A DNA stretch of 62,000 bases from Symbiodinium natans (lineage: Eukaryota; Sar; Dinophyceae; Suessiales; Symbiodiniaceae), in assembly GCA_905221605.1 (NCBI GenBank), contig CAJNDS010002184.1, positions 22,501-84,500 of the forward strand. Reading direction: 5' to 3'. The notes beneath the pieces are model-generated. The model was not told where the DNA came from, did not search any database, and saw only the letters and a program-made list of their open reading frames with translations. How positions within the stretch are numbered: position 1 is the stretch's first letter; each line of letters starts with the position of its first letter. Below, in pieces: positions 53,946 to 62,000 of this stretch. The translations under genes were made by a program, and so were the position numbers.

Positions 53946-54208
53946 CCCCCGGATTCAATCTCAAGGTGGTACGTGATGATAGCGGTTTTCATGCCTTATT
54001 CACACGGTTAATCCTTACAATATAGGGTTTGGAGGATTTATAGGGTTTAGAGGGTTTCTAGGGTTTAAGCTTTAGGGCGTAGGGTTCAGGTGCAGTAAAC
54101 ACCGGCAGGGTTTTTGGGGGCATTCTCAAGCCTTTCCACACGACGTGGCAACCGAAGCCTCGGCCAGAGCCCCAAAAACACCCCAAGCTTTGGGGCTCGG
54201 CTGTAGGA

Positions 54209-54250
54209 ACCCTAAACCCTAAACCCTAAACCCTAAACCCTAAACCCTAG
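54209..54250 (-). repeat. CCCTAAA array immediately 3' of an exon
   Basis: Six units. Lies nine bases beyond the exon end at 54259. Confidence 0.95.
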
Positions 54251-54258
54251 GACCCCAC

Positions 54259-54324
54259 GCCCTGCAGCCATACACCGGTCCCGAAAGTGTCGACCATGCC
54301 ATTGGCGACCTGCAAGTCGCTCGC
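54259..54324 (-). CDS. 22-codon exon between two telomere-like arrays
   Basis: Acceptor CCGGAAG, donor GTGGGG, phase 0 at both ends. Reads ASDLQVANGMVDTFGTGVWL, QG. Third positions almost all G/C. The arrays at 54338-54445 and 54209-54250 lie 14 and 9 bases away, in inverted orientation relative to each other. Confidence 0.58.
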
Positions 54325-54337
54325 CTTCCGGGGGTAG

Positions 54338-54445
54338 GGTTTAGGGTTTAGGGTTTAGGGTTTAGGGTTTAGGGTTTAGGGTTTAGGGTTTAGGGTTTAG
54401 GGTTTAGGGTTTAGGGTTTAGGGTTTAGGGTTTAGGGTTTAGGGG
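54338..54445 (+). repeat. TTTAGGG array immediately 5' of an exon
   Basis: About 15 perfect units. Confidence 0.97.
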
Positions 54446-54512
54446 AACCAGGCCCAACCCCCTAAACCAATGACCCTATATGTCCATAAAGCGTGTAAAC
54501 CCTACACAGCCT

Positions 54513-54564
54513 CTACTTGGAGGTTCATGGTACTTATAGGCCTAGAAGTGCGAACCTCCAAGTA
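54513..54564. mobile_element. Family C element, minimal 52 bp hairpin
   Basis: CTACTTGGAGGTTCATGG to CGAACCTCCAAGTA with a short loop. A deletion derivative of family C. Confidence 0.75.
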
Positions 54565-54778
54565 CACGAGATGCCAGAGTGAGGGATCAGCATGCAGCTC
54601 ACCCCGAAGAAACGCGGACAAACGCGGTTCCGCGCCGCAGAACCCCTGAACTCAAGCCAACACATCTCAAACCCTAAGACCCAAAGGCCCTCAACCCGAA
54701 ATCCTAGCCCCTTGTCCTCCTTAAGCCCTAAACTCTTTTTTCTCTGATCATGGATAGGGCAAGGAAAGATGACCCCTA

Positions 54779-54947
54779 TTGGGGGGTAGATCTAAGGGTT
54801 TTTGGGGCGGCAGACGGCCACTGCCACGACGGCAGTCGAGGGGGAAGTCGGTCTGCCTGCTGGGACTCGATGTAGAACTCCTCACTGTCCATTTCGGGGC
54901 GGAGTTGGCAATTGAGCGCCAACTTGTCATCAGACATCTGGGCATAC
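54779..54947 (-). CDS. Minus-strand exon, unknown, next to a family B element
   Basis: Reads YAQMSDDKLALNCQLRPEMD, SEEFYIESQQADRLPPRLPS, WQWPSAAPKTL, stop at 54776. Acidic and protein-like with good codon bias. A 118 bp intron (54948-55065) can be drawn with GT and AG inside two copies of a 17 bp direct repeat. Upstream codons at 55066-55097 (RCAIRSLR) stay in frame. Confidence 0.5.
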
Positions 54948-55071
54948 CTCAGCTAGACCCAAGAGTAGTAACCCTGCAATAAAAGGGTACCCTTTTCGGT
55001 TTAAAGGGGCTGATGAGGGAACCTAAGCCCTAAAACAAGGGAATAGAGACCTTCTCTGGGCATACCTCAGC
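54937..55071. mobile_element. Family B element, degenerate copy 3, flanked by a 17 bp direct repeat
   Basis: Interior 'aataaaagggtacccttttc' and 'aaacaagggaatagagacc' match family B. TCTGGGCATACCTCAGC is perfect at 54937-54953 and 55055-55071. Confidence 0.7.
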
Positions 55072-55108
55072 GATCTTATTGCGCATCGACACGCTTGGGA
55101 AAAGGAAA

Positions 55109-55221
55109 CTTGGTAGCCCAGTAACCATACTACGATAAGGGCACCCCTTTTGTGGTTGGCTACTTTAGAAGGGAACCCCAGAACCAACAAAAAAGGGTAA
55201 AGGGTACCACTGGGCTACCAA
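55109..55221. mobile_element. Family A TIR element, copy 3
   Basis: CTTGGTAGCCCAGTAACC and ACCACTGGGCTACCAA. 38 bp from family B copy 3. Confidence 0.88.
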
Positions 55222-55312
55222 CGAAAAAAAACAACAACAATCTCCATGCCCTCTTTCCCTTCCACGGCAAGAAGGGGTGGTTGCCTCTAGGGTTTGCCCC
55301 AAGCATGGCCAA

Positions 55313-55490
55313 CCGCCGACTCAAGGCAGTACATGGCACTTTCTCGAAACTTCGTCTTCAGATGGTTCGAATCCGGTCACTAGGAGCCTATGTTCTCAAA
55401 GGGCCACAACCTAGAGCGAGAAACGTTCGACCGGAGTTCCCGCTGAATAGGACTGAAAGTTTGAAGTTGAAACGGTTTGTAGGGTTCTAA
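55313..55490 (+). CDS. Candidate ORF, strand uncertain
   Basis: Plus: MANRRLKAVHGTFSKLRLQM, VRIRSLGAYVLKGPQPRARN and on to a stop. Minus rival: TGFEPSEDEVSRKCHVLP. Neither has decisive splice support. Confidence 0.22.
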
Positions 55491-55632
55491 AATAATCTCG
55501 ACCCAGGAGTAACGTAGAGCCTTTTTGGACTAAAGAGGATTGTAAGGGAACCTAAACCCTAAAGCAGGGGGCCGACTCTGCTAGTGGCCCTAAACCCTAC
55601 TAACCCTAAGCCCTAAACCTACATGTCCTCAC

Positions 55633-55715
55633 CAAGAACAGTCGCGCGCTCTCTCCGGGAGTTAGAAACCCTAAACCCTAAACCCCAAACCCTAAAAACC
55701 CTAAAAACCCTAAGC
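55633..55715 (-). repeat. Exon-array module, copy 1
   Basis: 'gcgctctctccgggagttag' followed directly by 'aaaccctaaacc' and CCCTAAAAA units. On minus the unique part reads LPERARDCSW before donor GTGAGG. Confidence 0.6.
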
Positions 55716-55782
55716 CCTGATCCACATAAAACTTGAGAAGAGCCAATGTGGAATGGGGTCTTAAGGCCGCAGCCCGGACAAC

Positions 55783-55819
55783 CTGACTCGAAGAGCGCTC
55801 TCTCCAGGAGTTAGAAACC

Positions 55820-55879
<60 letters not shown>

Positions 55880-55890
55880 ACCCTAAACCC
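55783..55890 (-). repeat. Exon-array module, copy 2
   Basis: 'gcgctctctccaggagttag' followed by nine CCCTCAA units. On minus the unique part reads LLERALFES before donor GTTGTC. Confidence 0.6.
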
Positions 55891-55997
55891 CAAACCCCAA
55901 CCACAACATCCCGCAACTTGAGGGTTTATAGGGTCATAGGGCTTAGGGTTCACAGGGTGAAAGGGTTTTTGGGGCTCATAGGGTTTGTAGGGTTTAT

Positions 55998-56108
55998 CTT
56001 GGTAGCCCAGTAACCATACTATAATAAGGGTGCCCTTTTTGGAGGCTGGTTACTCTTACAAGGGAACCCAGAACCCAAAAAGGGCAAAAGGGTACCACTC
56101 AGCTACCC
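55998..56108. mobile_element. Family A TIR element, copy 4
   Basis: CTTGGTAGCCCAGTAACC at the left. The right end ACTCAGCTACC merges into a CCCTAAA array. Confidence 0.85.
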
Positions 56109-56202
56109 TAAACCCTAAACCCTAAACCCTAAACCCTAAACCCTAAGAGTTATAGGGTTTGTTAGGGTTTATAGGGTGTATGTCGAGGCGAGATGCCATG
56201 GC

Positions 56203-56259
56203 TTCAGCGAGACCGCTTGCGATTTCAGAGAGGGCAGGAAAGTGGTCATCAGGTCGATC
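56203..56259 (-). CDS. 19-codon exon, unknown
   Basis: Acceptor CACTCAG, possible GC donor, phase 0 at both ends. Reads DRPDDHFPALSEIASGLAE. Coding-like codons continue a little past the donor. TTTAGGG array 56270-56335 upstream and CCCTAAA array 56105-56145 downstream in transcript sense, the same arrangement as at 54259. Confidence 0.48.
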
Positions 56260-56269
56260 CTGAGTGGGG

Positions 56270-56370
56270 TTTAGGGTTTAGGGTTTAGGGTTTAGGGTTT
56301 AGGGTTTAGGGTTTAGGGTTTAGGGTTTAGGGAGTCGGGTTTAGGGTTGAGGGTTGAGGGTTTAGGGTAT
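56270..56370 (+). repeat. TTTAGGG array
   Basis: Nine or more perfect units, then TTGAGGG variants. Confidence 0.97.
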
Positions 56371-56449
56371 ATGGTGATCCTGAGTAGCGTGTAGCCGCTC
56401 TGGACTCTGAGAGCTTTGAGGCTTCGAAGCTGACAATGGTAGCATTATT

Positions 56450-56700
56450 AGTTTTTCCTTCTTCTTACTATTGCCATTATTACTATTATAACTACTATTA
56501 CTATTATGACAATTAAATTATTAGTTTTTTCCTTCTTCTTACTATTGCTGCAATTCTTACTATTACTACATTTGTTTCGAGTATTGCTACTATTGCTATT
56601 ACTACTATTATCACTACTATTGCGATTATAACAATTCTTACCAATTCTTGCCACTGCTACTATCTGTACTACTAGTAGTAGCATTAACAGCAAAGATAGT
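56450..56700. repeat. (ATT/ACT)n trinucleotide-rich region
   Basis: Mixed TACTAT/TATTACTA triplets, with 'tagtttttccttcttcttac' directly repeated (56449, 56522). The Asn/Ser ORF is an artefact. Confidence 0.9.
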
Positions 56701-56799
56701 ACTAGGCACTTTGCGCTTTAGGGGTGGTGTCGGGCTTGATTATGTTGAAGAGGTTCAATAGTCAAGAAGTTGGCCTACGCAAATACTCCTTTCAAACTT

Positions 56800-56895
56800 C
56801 CAAACCCTATACCCTAAACCCTAAACCCTAAACCCTAAACCCTGAACCCTGAACCCTGAACCCTAAACCCTAAACCCTAAACCCAAAACCCTAAG
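56800..56895 (-). repeat. CCCTAAA/CCCTGAA array
   Basis: Four CCCTAAA, three CCCTGAA, then CCCTAAA. Confidence 0.93.
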
Positions 56896-57125
56896 AACAG
56901 AAGCAGACGGACGCTCCAACATCGCACACAGAGGAGGCTCCCACGAAAGGCGCCATTGAAAGCGATCAGCTGCCTCGCCAGCACATGCACTTTAAAAGCA
57001 GGAAGCGTGAAACCGGCTCCGATGTTCAAAAAGCCCCACACCCTAAAGCCTAAACCCGAAACCCTAAACTCTAAACCCTGGCATCCTAAAGCCCGAGCGC
57101 AAGCTTAAGGCGTCTCTGCGGGCAC

Positions 57126-57206
57126 CTCGTGTCCAGCGTGTGTCCATTTACGAAGCCCCCAGAAGCGATCGCCGCGTTCAAGGCATCCAGCTGGGCAGCT
57201 GTGCTC
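57126..57206 (-). CDS. Minus-strand exon with AQLD motif
   Basis: Acceptor TCGTAAG, donor GTGCCC. Reads STAAQLDALNAAIASGGFVN, GHTLDT with G/C third positions. Helical start similar to the exons at 58349 and 59239. Family not recognised. Confidence 0.55.
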
Positions 57207-57283
57207 CTTACGACTTAGGTGCTAGGGTGTAGGGTGTAGGGTTTAGGGTTCAAGGTTTAGGATTAAACAACGGCAATTCGAAG

Positions 57284-57330
57284 ATGAAGAAGAAGAAGAA
57301 GACGAAGAAGAAGAAGAACAACAACATTTA
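57284..57330 (+). repeat. (GAA)n microsatellite
   Basis: GAAGAAGAA/AACAACAAC run; the Lys-rich ORF is an artefact. Confidence 0.9.
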
Positions 57331-58182
57331 TAACAATAATGATAGCGATGATACTGGTACTGTCACTGCTTGGAATGTCCGCGGGGTACGTGGTAGAGAC
57401 AGGCGGAGATATTGGTGGGGGCTGCGGGGAGGCTTCGCGCAGCTCTGGATCTTGCGGATCATTCGTCGTCCAAGATTTGGGAAGGTTCTCTCTCAGAAAA
57501 TTGCCCCACCCCCGCCTACTACCCCTCTACTAAAAAAGAAGAGAGTGTCTAGCTAGTGACATCTCCCCAGCTTCACTTGTGACATCTCTCTTCTTGTCCC
57601 AACTGCTACCGCTACAGGTCTCAGATCACAAGTTGCCTTGATTACTTGTGGGCTTGCAGGGGTTCTCAAGTACAAGCTCAACATTTCCCACCTGACATCC
57701 CTTTTCAGGGAGTTAGGGTCTCCAAACATGTACCCTAAACCCTAAACACCCCCCGACAGAAACTCAAATCCCTGAACCCTATAAGTCCCTGGAGTCCCCA
57801 AAGTAAAGGTTTCATGGCTCAGGGGGCCTCTCACCATCTCCTATATATATATACCTTCAATTGAGCTGGGCTTTCCCCCCTTCCAGCATCTCTTGTGCAG
57901 CTCAAGGTTCAGGCTTCTCAAGTCTTCGGGCTGCTGGATTTCTATAGGCTCCATTTTGGGGTTTCAGGGTTCATATTAGGGTTTCGGGTTTCGGGTTTAG
58001 GGTTTCGGGTTTCGGGTTTCGGGTTTAGGGGGGATTGTAGGGTTCATAGGAGTCATCTAAGGGTTTTGTAGGGGCCCGAAGTGTCCCCGAAACCATAGGC
58101 ACGACCTCCCCCCAAGGACGACGTCTAAGCACCACACAGCATGAGCTGTCACACGTGACTTTTCTTGCAGATGTCGCAAAAA

Positions 58183-58290
58183 CCCTAAACTCTAAACCCT
58201 ACTAGACCCTACTAGACCCTACTAAACCCTACTAAACCCTACTAAACCCTGCTAACCTACTAAACCCTAAACCCCTAAACCCTAAACCCA
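58183..58290 (-). repeat. CCCTACTAAA/CCCTACTAGA decamer array
   Basis: About six decamers within CCCTAAA units, the same variant as at 51410. Confidence 0.93.
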
Positions 58291-58348
58291 ATGAAAGCCT
58301 CCGGACCCCACATCGGTTGAATCCAAAGCTCAAGTTTGCCGTTCCCAC

Positions 58349-58416
58349 GCTGATTCCGTTCAGCTGCGAGAGCACATTGTCCAGCTGAGCCTGCGCCTTA
58401 GCTGGGAAGGCTTCAA
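58349..58416 (-). CDS. Minus-strand exon with AQLD motif
   Basis: Reads EAFPAKAQAQLDNVLSQLNG, IS before donor GTGGGA. Predicted amphipathic helix. Upstream in transcript sense lies the CCCCTAAAA array. Confidence 0.52.
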
Positions 58417-58489
58417 CTATTGAAGGCTATGTGCCGCAATAGGGAACGTCCCATATACCATCAGAACCTGAGGATTTGCTTTTGGCATT

Positions 58490-58840
58490 GCGCCGAAAAC
58501 CCTAAAAACCCTAAAACCCCCAAACCCCTAAAACCCCTAAAACCCCTAAACCCCAAAACCCCTAAAACCCCTAAAACCCTAAAACCCCTAAAACCCCTAA
58601 AACCCCTAAAACCCCTAAAACCCCTAAAACCCCTAAAACCCCTAAAACCCCTAAAACCCCGAAAACCCCTAAAACCCAAAAACCAAAAAAACCCTACAAC
58701 CCTACAACCCTACAACCCAAAAACCCCAAAAACCCCAAAACCCCCAAACCCTAAAGCCCCAAAACCCTAAAAACCCTAAAAACCCTAAAACCCCCAAACC
58801 CTAAAAACCCTAAAACCCTAGAACCCTAAAAACCCTAAAA
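58490..58840 (-). repeat. (CCCCTAAAA)n nonamer array
   Basis: About 20 CCCCTAAAA units, then CCCTACAA and CCCTAAAAA variants. A run of identical codons results on both strands. Confidence 0.97.
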
Positions 58841-58866
58841 GCCGCGAACTGCGGCTGCCAGGGGAC

Positions 58867-58914
58867 CTGGTTCGCCAACTCGGCGCTGCCGGCCTGCTGC
58901 CAAGGCATCCGCAA
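58867..58914 (-). CDS. 16-codon exon
   Basis: Acceptor CAAAAAG, donor GTCCCC, phase 0 at both ends: LRMPWQQAGSAELANQ. Sits between a TTTAGGG array (58920-58980) and the nonamer array. The acceptor is only six bases from the TTTAGGG array. Confidence 0.5.
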
Positions 58915-58919
58915 CTTTT

Positions 58920-58980
58920 TGGGGTTTAGGGTTTAGGGTTTAGGGTTTCGGGTTTAGGGTTGAGGGTTGAGGGTTCAGGG
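58920..58980 (+). repeat. TTTAGGG/TTGAGGG array
   Basis: About eight units. Confidence 0.93.
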
Positions 58981-59238
58981 TTTGCCCGACCTCAGGTGTT
59001 CAGCCCCCCCCCGCCCCCCCTCCCCACCTCCCAAACAGGCAACAAAACAGGATCCTAAAGCACCAACCCTATGAACCCAAAACCCGACAATCCCGAACAG
59101 AAGCCGACAATCCCGAACAGAAAGCCCAAAAAGCCTGAACACCTATAAAAATCCTAAAGGCCCCAAAAAAAACACTAGAAGCCCTTAAAACCCGAAAGGG
59201 CCCCCCTGAAAACCCTAAAACCCCTTAAAACGCCAGGC

Positions 59239-59307
59239 CTTGGCAGCGTCTTGCATCTGTGTGCGCGCCTCCTCCAGCTGTGCCTTCATCGCGGCGGCCT
59301 TTGAAGA
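59239..59307 (-). CDS. 23-codon exon with AQLE motif
   Basis: Acceptor GTTCAG, GC donor (GCCTGG), phase 0 at both ends: SSKAAAMKAQLEEARTQMQD, AAK. Strongly helical, coiled-coil-like. Confidence 0.55.
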
Positions 59308-59569
59308 CTGAACTTTGACCGTTACCAGGTTTTGAGGCAAAAGGGGTCACGCATCATGTGGTGATTTTCTCTACAGTATGGTGCCTTTTGTGTTGTAAAG
59401 GCGGCTCCAATGATTGAGGGTACCCGACCACAATTTAGGGAACTGACGTGGCTTTTGGCTGCTGACTGAAGATCTCCAGGGCTTAGGGCTCTGAGTGCTC
59501 CATGGGGCTTGTTTGTCTTCAATTCAGGTCCCTTGTGCAAAAAGCATACCCCAAAAGGGACCCTATAAA

Positions 59570-59710
59570 CCCTACGTAACCCCTCAACCCCAACACCCAA
59601 AACCCAAAGCCCTACAACCCTACAACCCTACAACCCTGCAACCCTACAACCCTACAACCCTACAACCCTGCAACCCTGCAGCCCTACAACCCTCAACCCT
59701 CAACCCTCAA
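59570..59710 (-). repeat. CCCTACAA / CCCTGCAA / CCCTCAA array
   Basis: About 15 octamer and heptamer units. Confidence 0.93.
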
Positions 59711-59989
59711 CAAATGAGGATAGCAGAGTTGAGGTATTTATGCTGGGGAGGGTGCCTGCGCCTGGACCTTGGCGGCCTCACCTGCAGCTGTCATCACCAT
59801 GCCCTGGCAGGAATATGTGTTAAGGTCAGGGTGCTGCGTGGCTTTCGGCTTAGGGCTTGATGCAGGGCTTAGGGTTTAGGGTTTAGGGTTTAGGCTGTTC
59901 ATCCGGCGCAAATATCGTGGTGATGGAATTCTGTGATAGCAAAAAACCCCTGCAACAACCGCGGCCACGGAACGCCAGGGCAGCAAAAC

Positions 59990-60563
59990 CCAGGCCAACA
60001 TTGTGCTGTCGGATCTCGCAGCGCGCACAAATCGGGGTGATGGAACTCCGCGGTTCCCAGCTAAGGTCTCTTGCATGAATCGTGGTTCTGGAAATTTGGT
60101 AGTGCTCATGGCAGAGGCAGCAGGAATCGTGAAACTGCAGCTGGCGCAGCCAGTAAGCCTCCCATTTCTCGTCCTTTCTGTCCTCCACCCACGCGTGCGC
60201 TGCAGGTCTAAACGGCCAGGTCAAGTGAGTACTCTAGACTCACTTGACCCAAACCTAAACTCGAGGAAGGCAAAATCAAACTTGAAGCTCTGAAGGGCGT
60301 CAGGGCTGAGGTGTCGGAAGCATCGAAAGACGACGTCAAGGAGCAAGGGAGAGTGGAATCTAGTGGTAGTGATGCGGGTGAACAGAATGCAGATTGTGTC
60401 GGCGGAGCCCGGTGAGGGGTGCCAGAGACGCTGCGAGCTCTCTCCTAAGCCTTCAAAAGCCTGAACCACTGAACCCGTATCGAGATGTAGAGGTTCAGTT
60501 CAGGGCTTATAGGGGTTTGCTTACCTTACGGATTCCGGCTTGAAGAGGCCCAGGACAAGCAAG
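59990..60563 (-). CDS. Three-exon minus-strand fragment, unknown protein
   Basis: Exon 1 60525-60563 (LACPGPLQAGIRK, acceptor TTTGAG, donor GTAAGC). Exon 2 60255-60460 (AFEGLGESSQRLWHPSPGSA, DTICILFTRITTTRFHSPLL, LDVVFRCFRHLSPDALQSFK..., donor GTTTGG). Exon 3 about 60100-60207 (AHAWVEDRKDEKWEAYWLRQ, LQFHDSCCLCHEHYQ), continuing with frame uncertain. Join 1-2 is in phase; join 2-3 is not resolved. The antisense of exon 2 is also open (LEALKGVRAEVSEASKDD), but the neighbouring exon favours minus. Family not recognised. Confidence 0.5.
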
Positions 60564-60607
60564 CTCAAAAAAAGCCGTCGAAAAACCAGGAAGCCTCCTT
60601 CCATCAC

Positions 60608-60720
60608 GTTTGGTACCCCAGTAACCATACTATAATAAGGGTACCCTTTTTTTGGTTGGTTACTTTACAAGGGAACCTGGAACCAAAAAAAAGGGTAAAG
60701 GGCACCACTGGGCTACTAAG
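60608..60720. mobile_element. Family A TIR element, copy 5
   Basis: TTGGTACCCCAGTAACC and CACTGGGCTACTAAG with typical interior 'aagggtaccctttttttgg'. Confidence 0.88.
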
Positions 60721-60787
60721 CAAGAGAGGCACCATAAGAGCCACTCTGAAGCCTGAAACCATTCCTCACGCGAACCCGGATATCAAC

Positions 60788-60890
60788 CCCCCTAAACCCT
60801 AAACCCTAAACCCTAAACCCTCAACCCTAACACCCTAAACCCTAACCCCTAACCCCCCCCCCCCCCCCCCAAAAAAAAAAAAAAAAAAAA
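60788..60890 (-). repeat. CCCTAAA array followed by C-run and A-run
   Basis: Five units, then (C)18(A)20. The same C-run/A-run junction occurs at 39008-39050. Confidence 0.93.
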
Positions 60891-61034
60891 AGAATGCGTC
60901 GGAGGGGCGCCGCCCGACTGAGACTGGCTAGGGTCAGGATCCTGGTGCCAAGGTCGGAAGGGAACTCTTAGTTGCTGAGTTCATATGCTCCTCCAAAAAA
61001 GGTATACATTCAGTTCTGTAGGGTAATATCCCAA

Positions 61035-61090
61035 AAAGGGTTTACAGGGTTTAGGGTTTAGGGTTTAGGGTTTAGGGTTTAGGGTTTAGT
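61035..61090 (+). repeat. TTTAGGG array
   Basis: Seven perfect units. Confidence 0.97.
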
Positions 61091-61514
61091 GTACACATTC
61101 GTGACTAAGAACTCAGGAAGTTTCAGGTTATAAGCGGAAGCCTTGTTGCCTTTATCGCTATTGGGATTTTGTGCTTGTGGCTGAGGATCTTGAACTGGTC
61201 AGGGACTCATCACCTTTCTCAGCAATCCCATGATCCGAATGAGCATGATGAAGAGGATACGAAGATGATGAGCGAGAGACAGAGAGAGGGCTTAGGGTGT
61301 AGGGTTCAGAGAGCGAGAGGCCGTTGGAAGGTCTCCGTGGTAGCTGCCGTGCCAGATAAGGTCCGAGTTCGGATTCCCGAGTTTCATTTGTCAAGTTCAT
61401 GGATGTGTTTTCAGAGTTTCGCCTTGACCCTTGAATGTCCCTGCACCCACTTTTGCTTCTACACCCTAAACCCTGTAAAAAACCCTAAACCCGATAAACC
61501 CCTGGTTTCTGCCG

Positions 61515-61750
61515 CCCCCAACAGCCCTCGCCTGAGCATCCGCAATCTTCCTCTGGGCGAGCGGACCAGGTGTCAGACCTCCACTTGGAGGGTCATGGTA
61601 CTTGACCTTATAACCCACTTATACCCCCCCCTTAAGTGCCCTAACATGGTTATAATTGGGTTTCCTAAATACCCTGACCCCTCCAAGCAGCTGTTTTTCC
61701 ATCTGCACCAATGCTCTGCGCTCTGGAAAGCTACCAGTTTTAACTAGCCT
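61515..61750 (+). CDS. Plus-strand exons separated by a family C element
   Basis: Upstream SPRLSIRNLPLGERT (third positions G/C-rich) ends at AG followed by GTGTCAG. After the element, CAG is followed by a frame CFSICTNALRSGKLP. The splice would join in phase (AG + C). So the intron 61571-61690 consists of the element plus ten bases. Confidence 0.42.
61581..61690. mobile_element. Family C inverted-repeat element, copy 5
   Basis: CCACTTGGAGGGTCATGG at the left, ACCCTGACCCCTCCAAG at the right, interior 'ctaacatggttataattggg'. Confidence 0.75.
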
Positions 61751-61934
61751 CGTCTAGTTCTCTGCCGACGCCCCCGCAGAATTCGATGGTCTGTGCAGGG
61801 TTCTCAGCATTTGGGGTTCAGGATTCTCCGAAGTTTGGTGTCTCAGGTGGTTCAGGGTCTCAGGTGTCACCCGTGCGACCCTTTTAGTACCCCTAACTAT
61901 GGTGATGACTGGGTTCTACGTGCAGCTAAAGCAG

Positions 61935-62000
61935 CTTGGAGGTTCAGGGTGCTTATTAACCCAAGAATAACCGTACTTCTAACCCGATTATAGAACCAGA
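61935..62000. mobile_element. Family C element cut by window end
   Basis: CTTGGAGGTTCAGGGTGCTT, then 'aataaccgtacttctaaccc', as in copies 1 and 2. Confidence 0.6.

Noticed and set aside
55360-55400. 'ggttcgaatcc' resembling a tRNA T-arm
   Set aside because: The five-base stem does not pair, and no D-arm, anticodon arm or acceptor stem is visible.
58420-58770. KPLKPLKP protein
   Set aside because: Translation of the (CCCCTAAAA)n array.

Overview
This window looks like nuclear DNA of an intron-rich microbial eukaryote, most likely a dinoflagellate (inference). Three things support this. (1) Degenerate TTTAGGG/CCCTAAA telomere-type DNA occurs throughout and is rarely absent for more than 2 kb. 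(2) There are almost no long ORFs. Instead there are many 40-290 bp exon-like islands with G/C-rich third codon positions, bounded by AG acceptors and by GT or GC donors. (3) Two islands at 20.7-21.0 kb resemble the dinoflagellate/viral nucleoprotein (DVNP) family. No rRNA, tRNA, CRISPR array, operon or bacterial gene was recognised. All gene models were read by eye from codon pattern and splice signals; none was checked against RNA or a database.

Layout. 0-16.4 kb is duplicated sequence. A roughly 3.2 kb set of segments near 0-3.2 kb recurs, interrupted, at 11.7-16.4 kb. A roughly 1.3 kb unit is tandemly duplicated at 8.5-11.2 kb. Between them, at 6.56-7.50 kb, is a four-exon minus-strand model that reads as a complete protein of about 101 aa. 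16.4-18.5 kb holds a small dispersed repeat and long GA microsatellites. 18.5-25.6 kb is the richest coding stretch, nearly all minus strand: unknown exons, the DVNP-like exons, and at 24.1-25.6 kb a phase-consistent exon series encoding a Cys-rich segment followed by a PLAT/LH2-like domain. 25.6-31.3 kb is mostly telomere-like DNA and microsatellites, with one strong exon at 31.2 kb. 31.4-31.96 kb is a CGTGTC minisatellite. 32-46 kb mixes exons on both strands with an AT-rich ATACATAA block at 35.9-36.7 kb. 45-49.5 kb is repeat-rich (CT/GA microsatellites and several 64-130 bp tandem repeats). 49.5-60.6 kb carries many small, mostly minus-strand exons, probably one or more large genes, separated by telomere-like arrays.

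Two themes stand out. First, telomere-like arrays sit inside apparent introns, often only a few bases from a splice site, and each array is homogenised to its own variant (TTTAGGG, TTTTAGGG, TTTTAGGGG, TTTATAGGG, TTTGGGG, TTGAGGG, TAGTAGGGTT, CTTAGGG and others). Second, at least three families of short terminal-inverted-repeat elements (about 50-160 bp) are scattered here. One of them (TTGGTAGCCCAGT...ACTGGGCTACCAAG) has GT and AG at its own ends on both strands, and some copies coincide with or abut predicted introns, so they are candidate introners.
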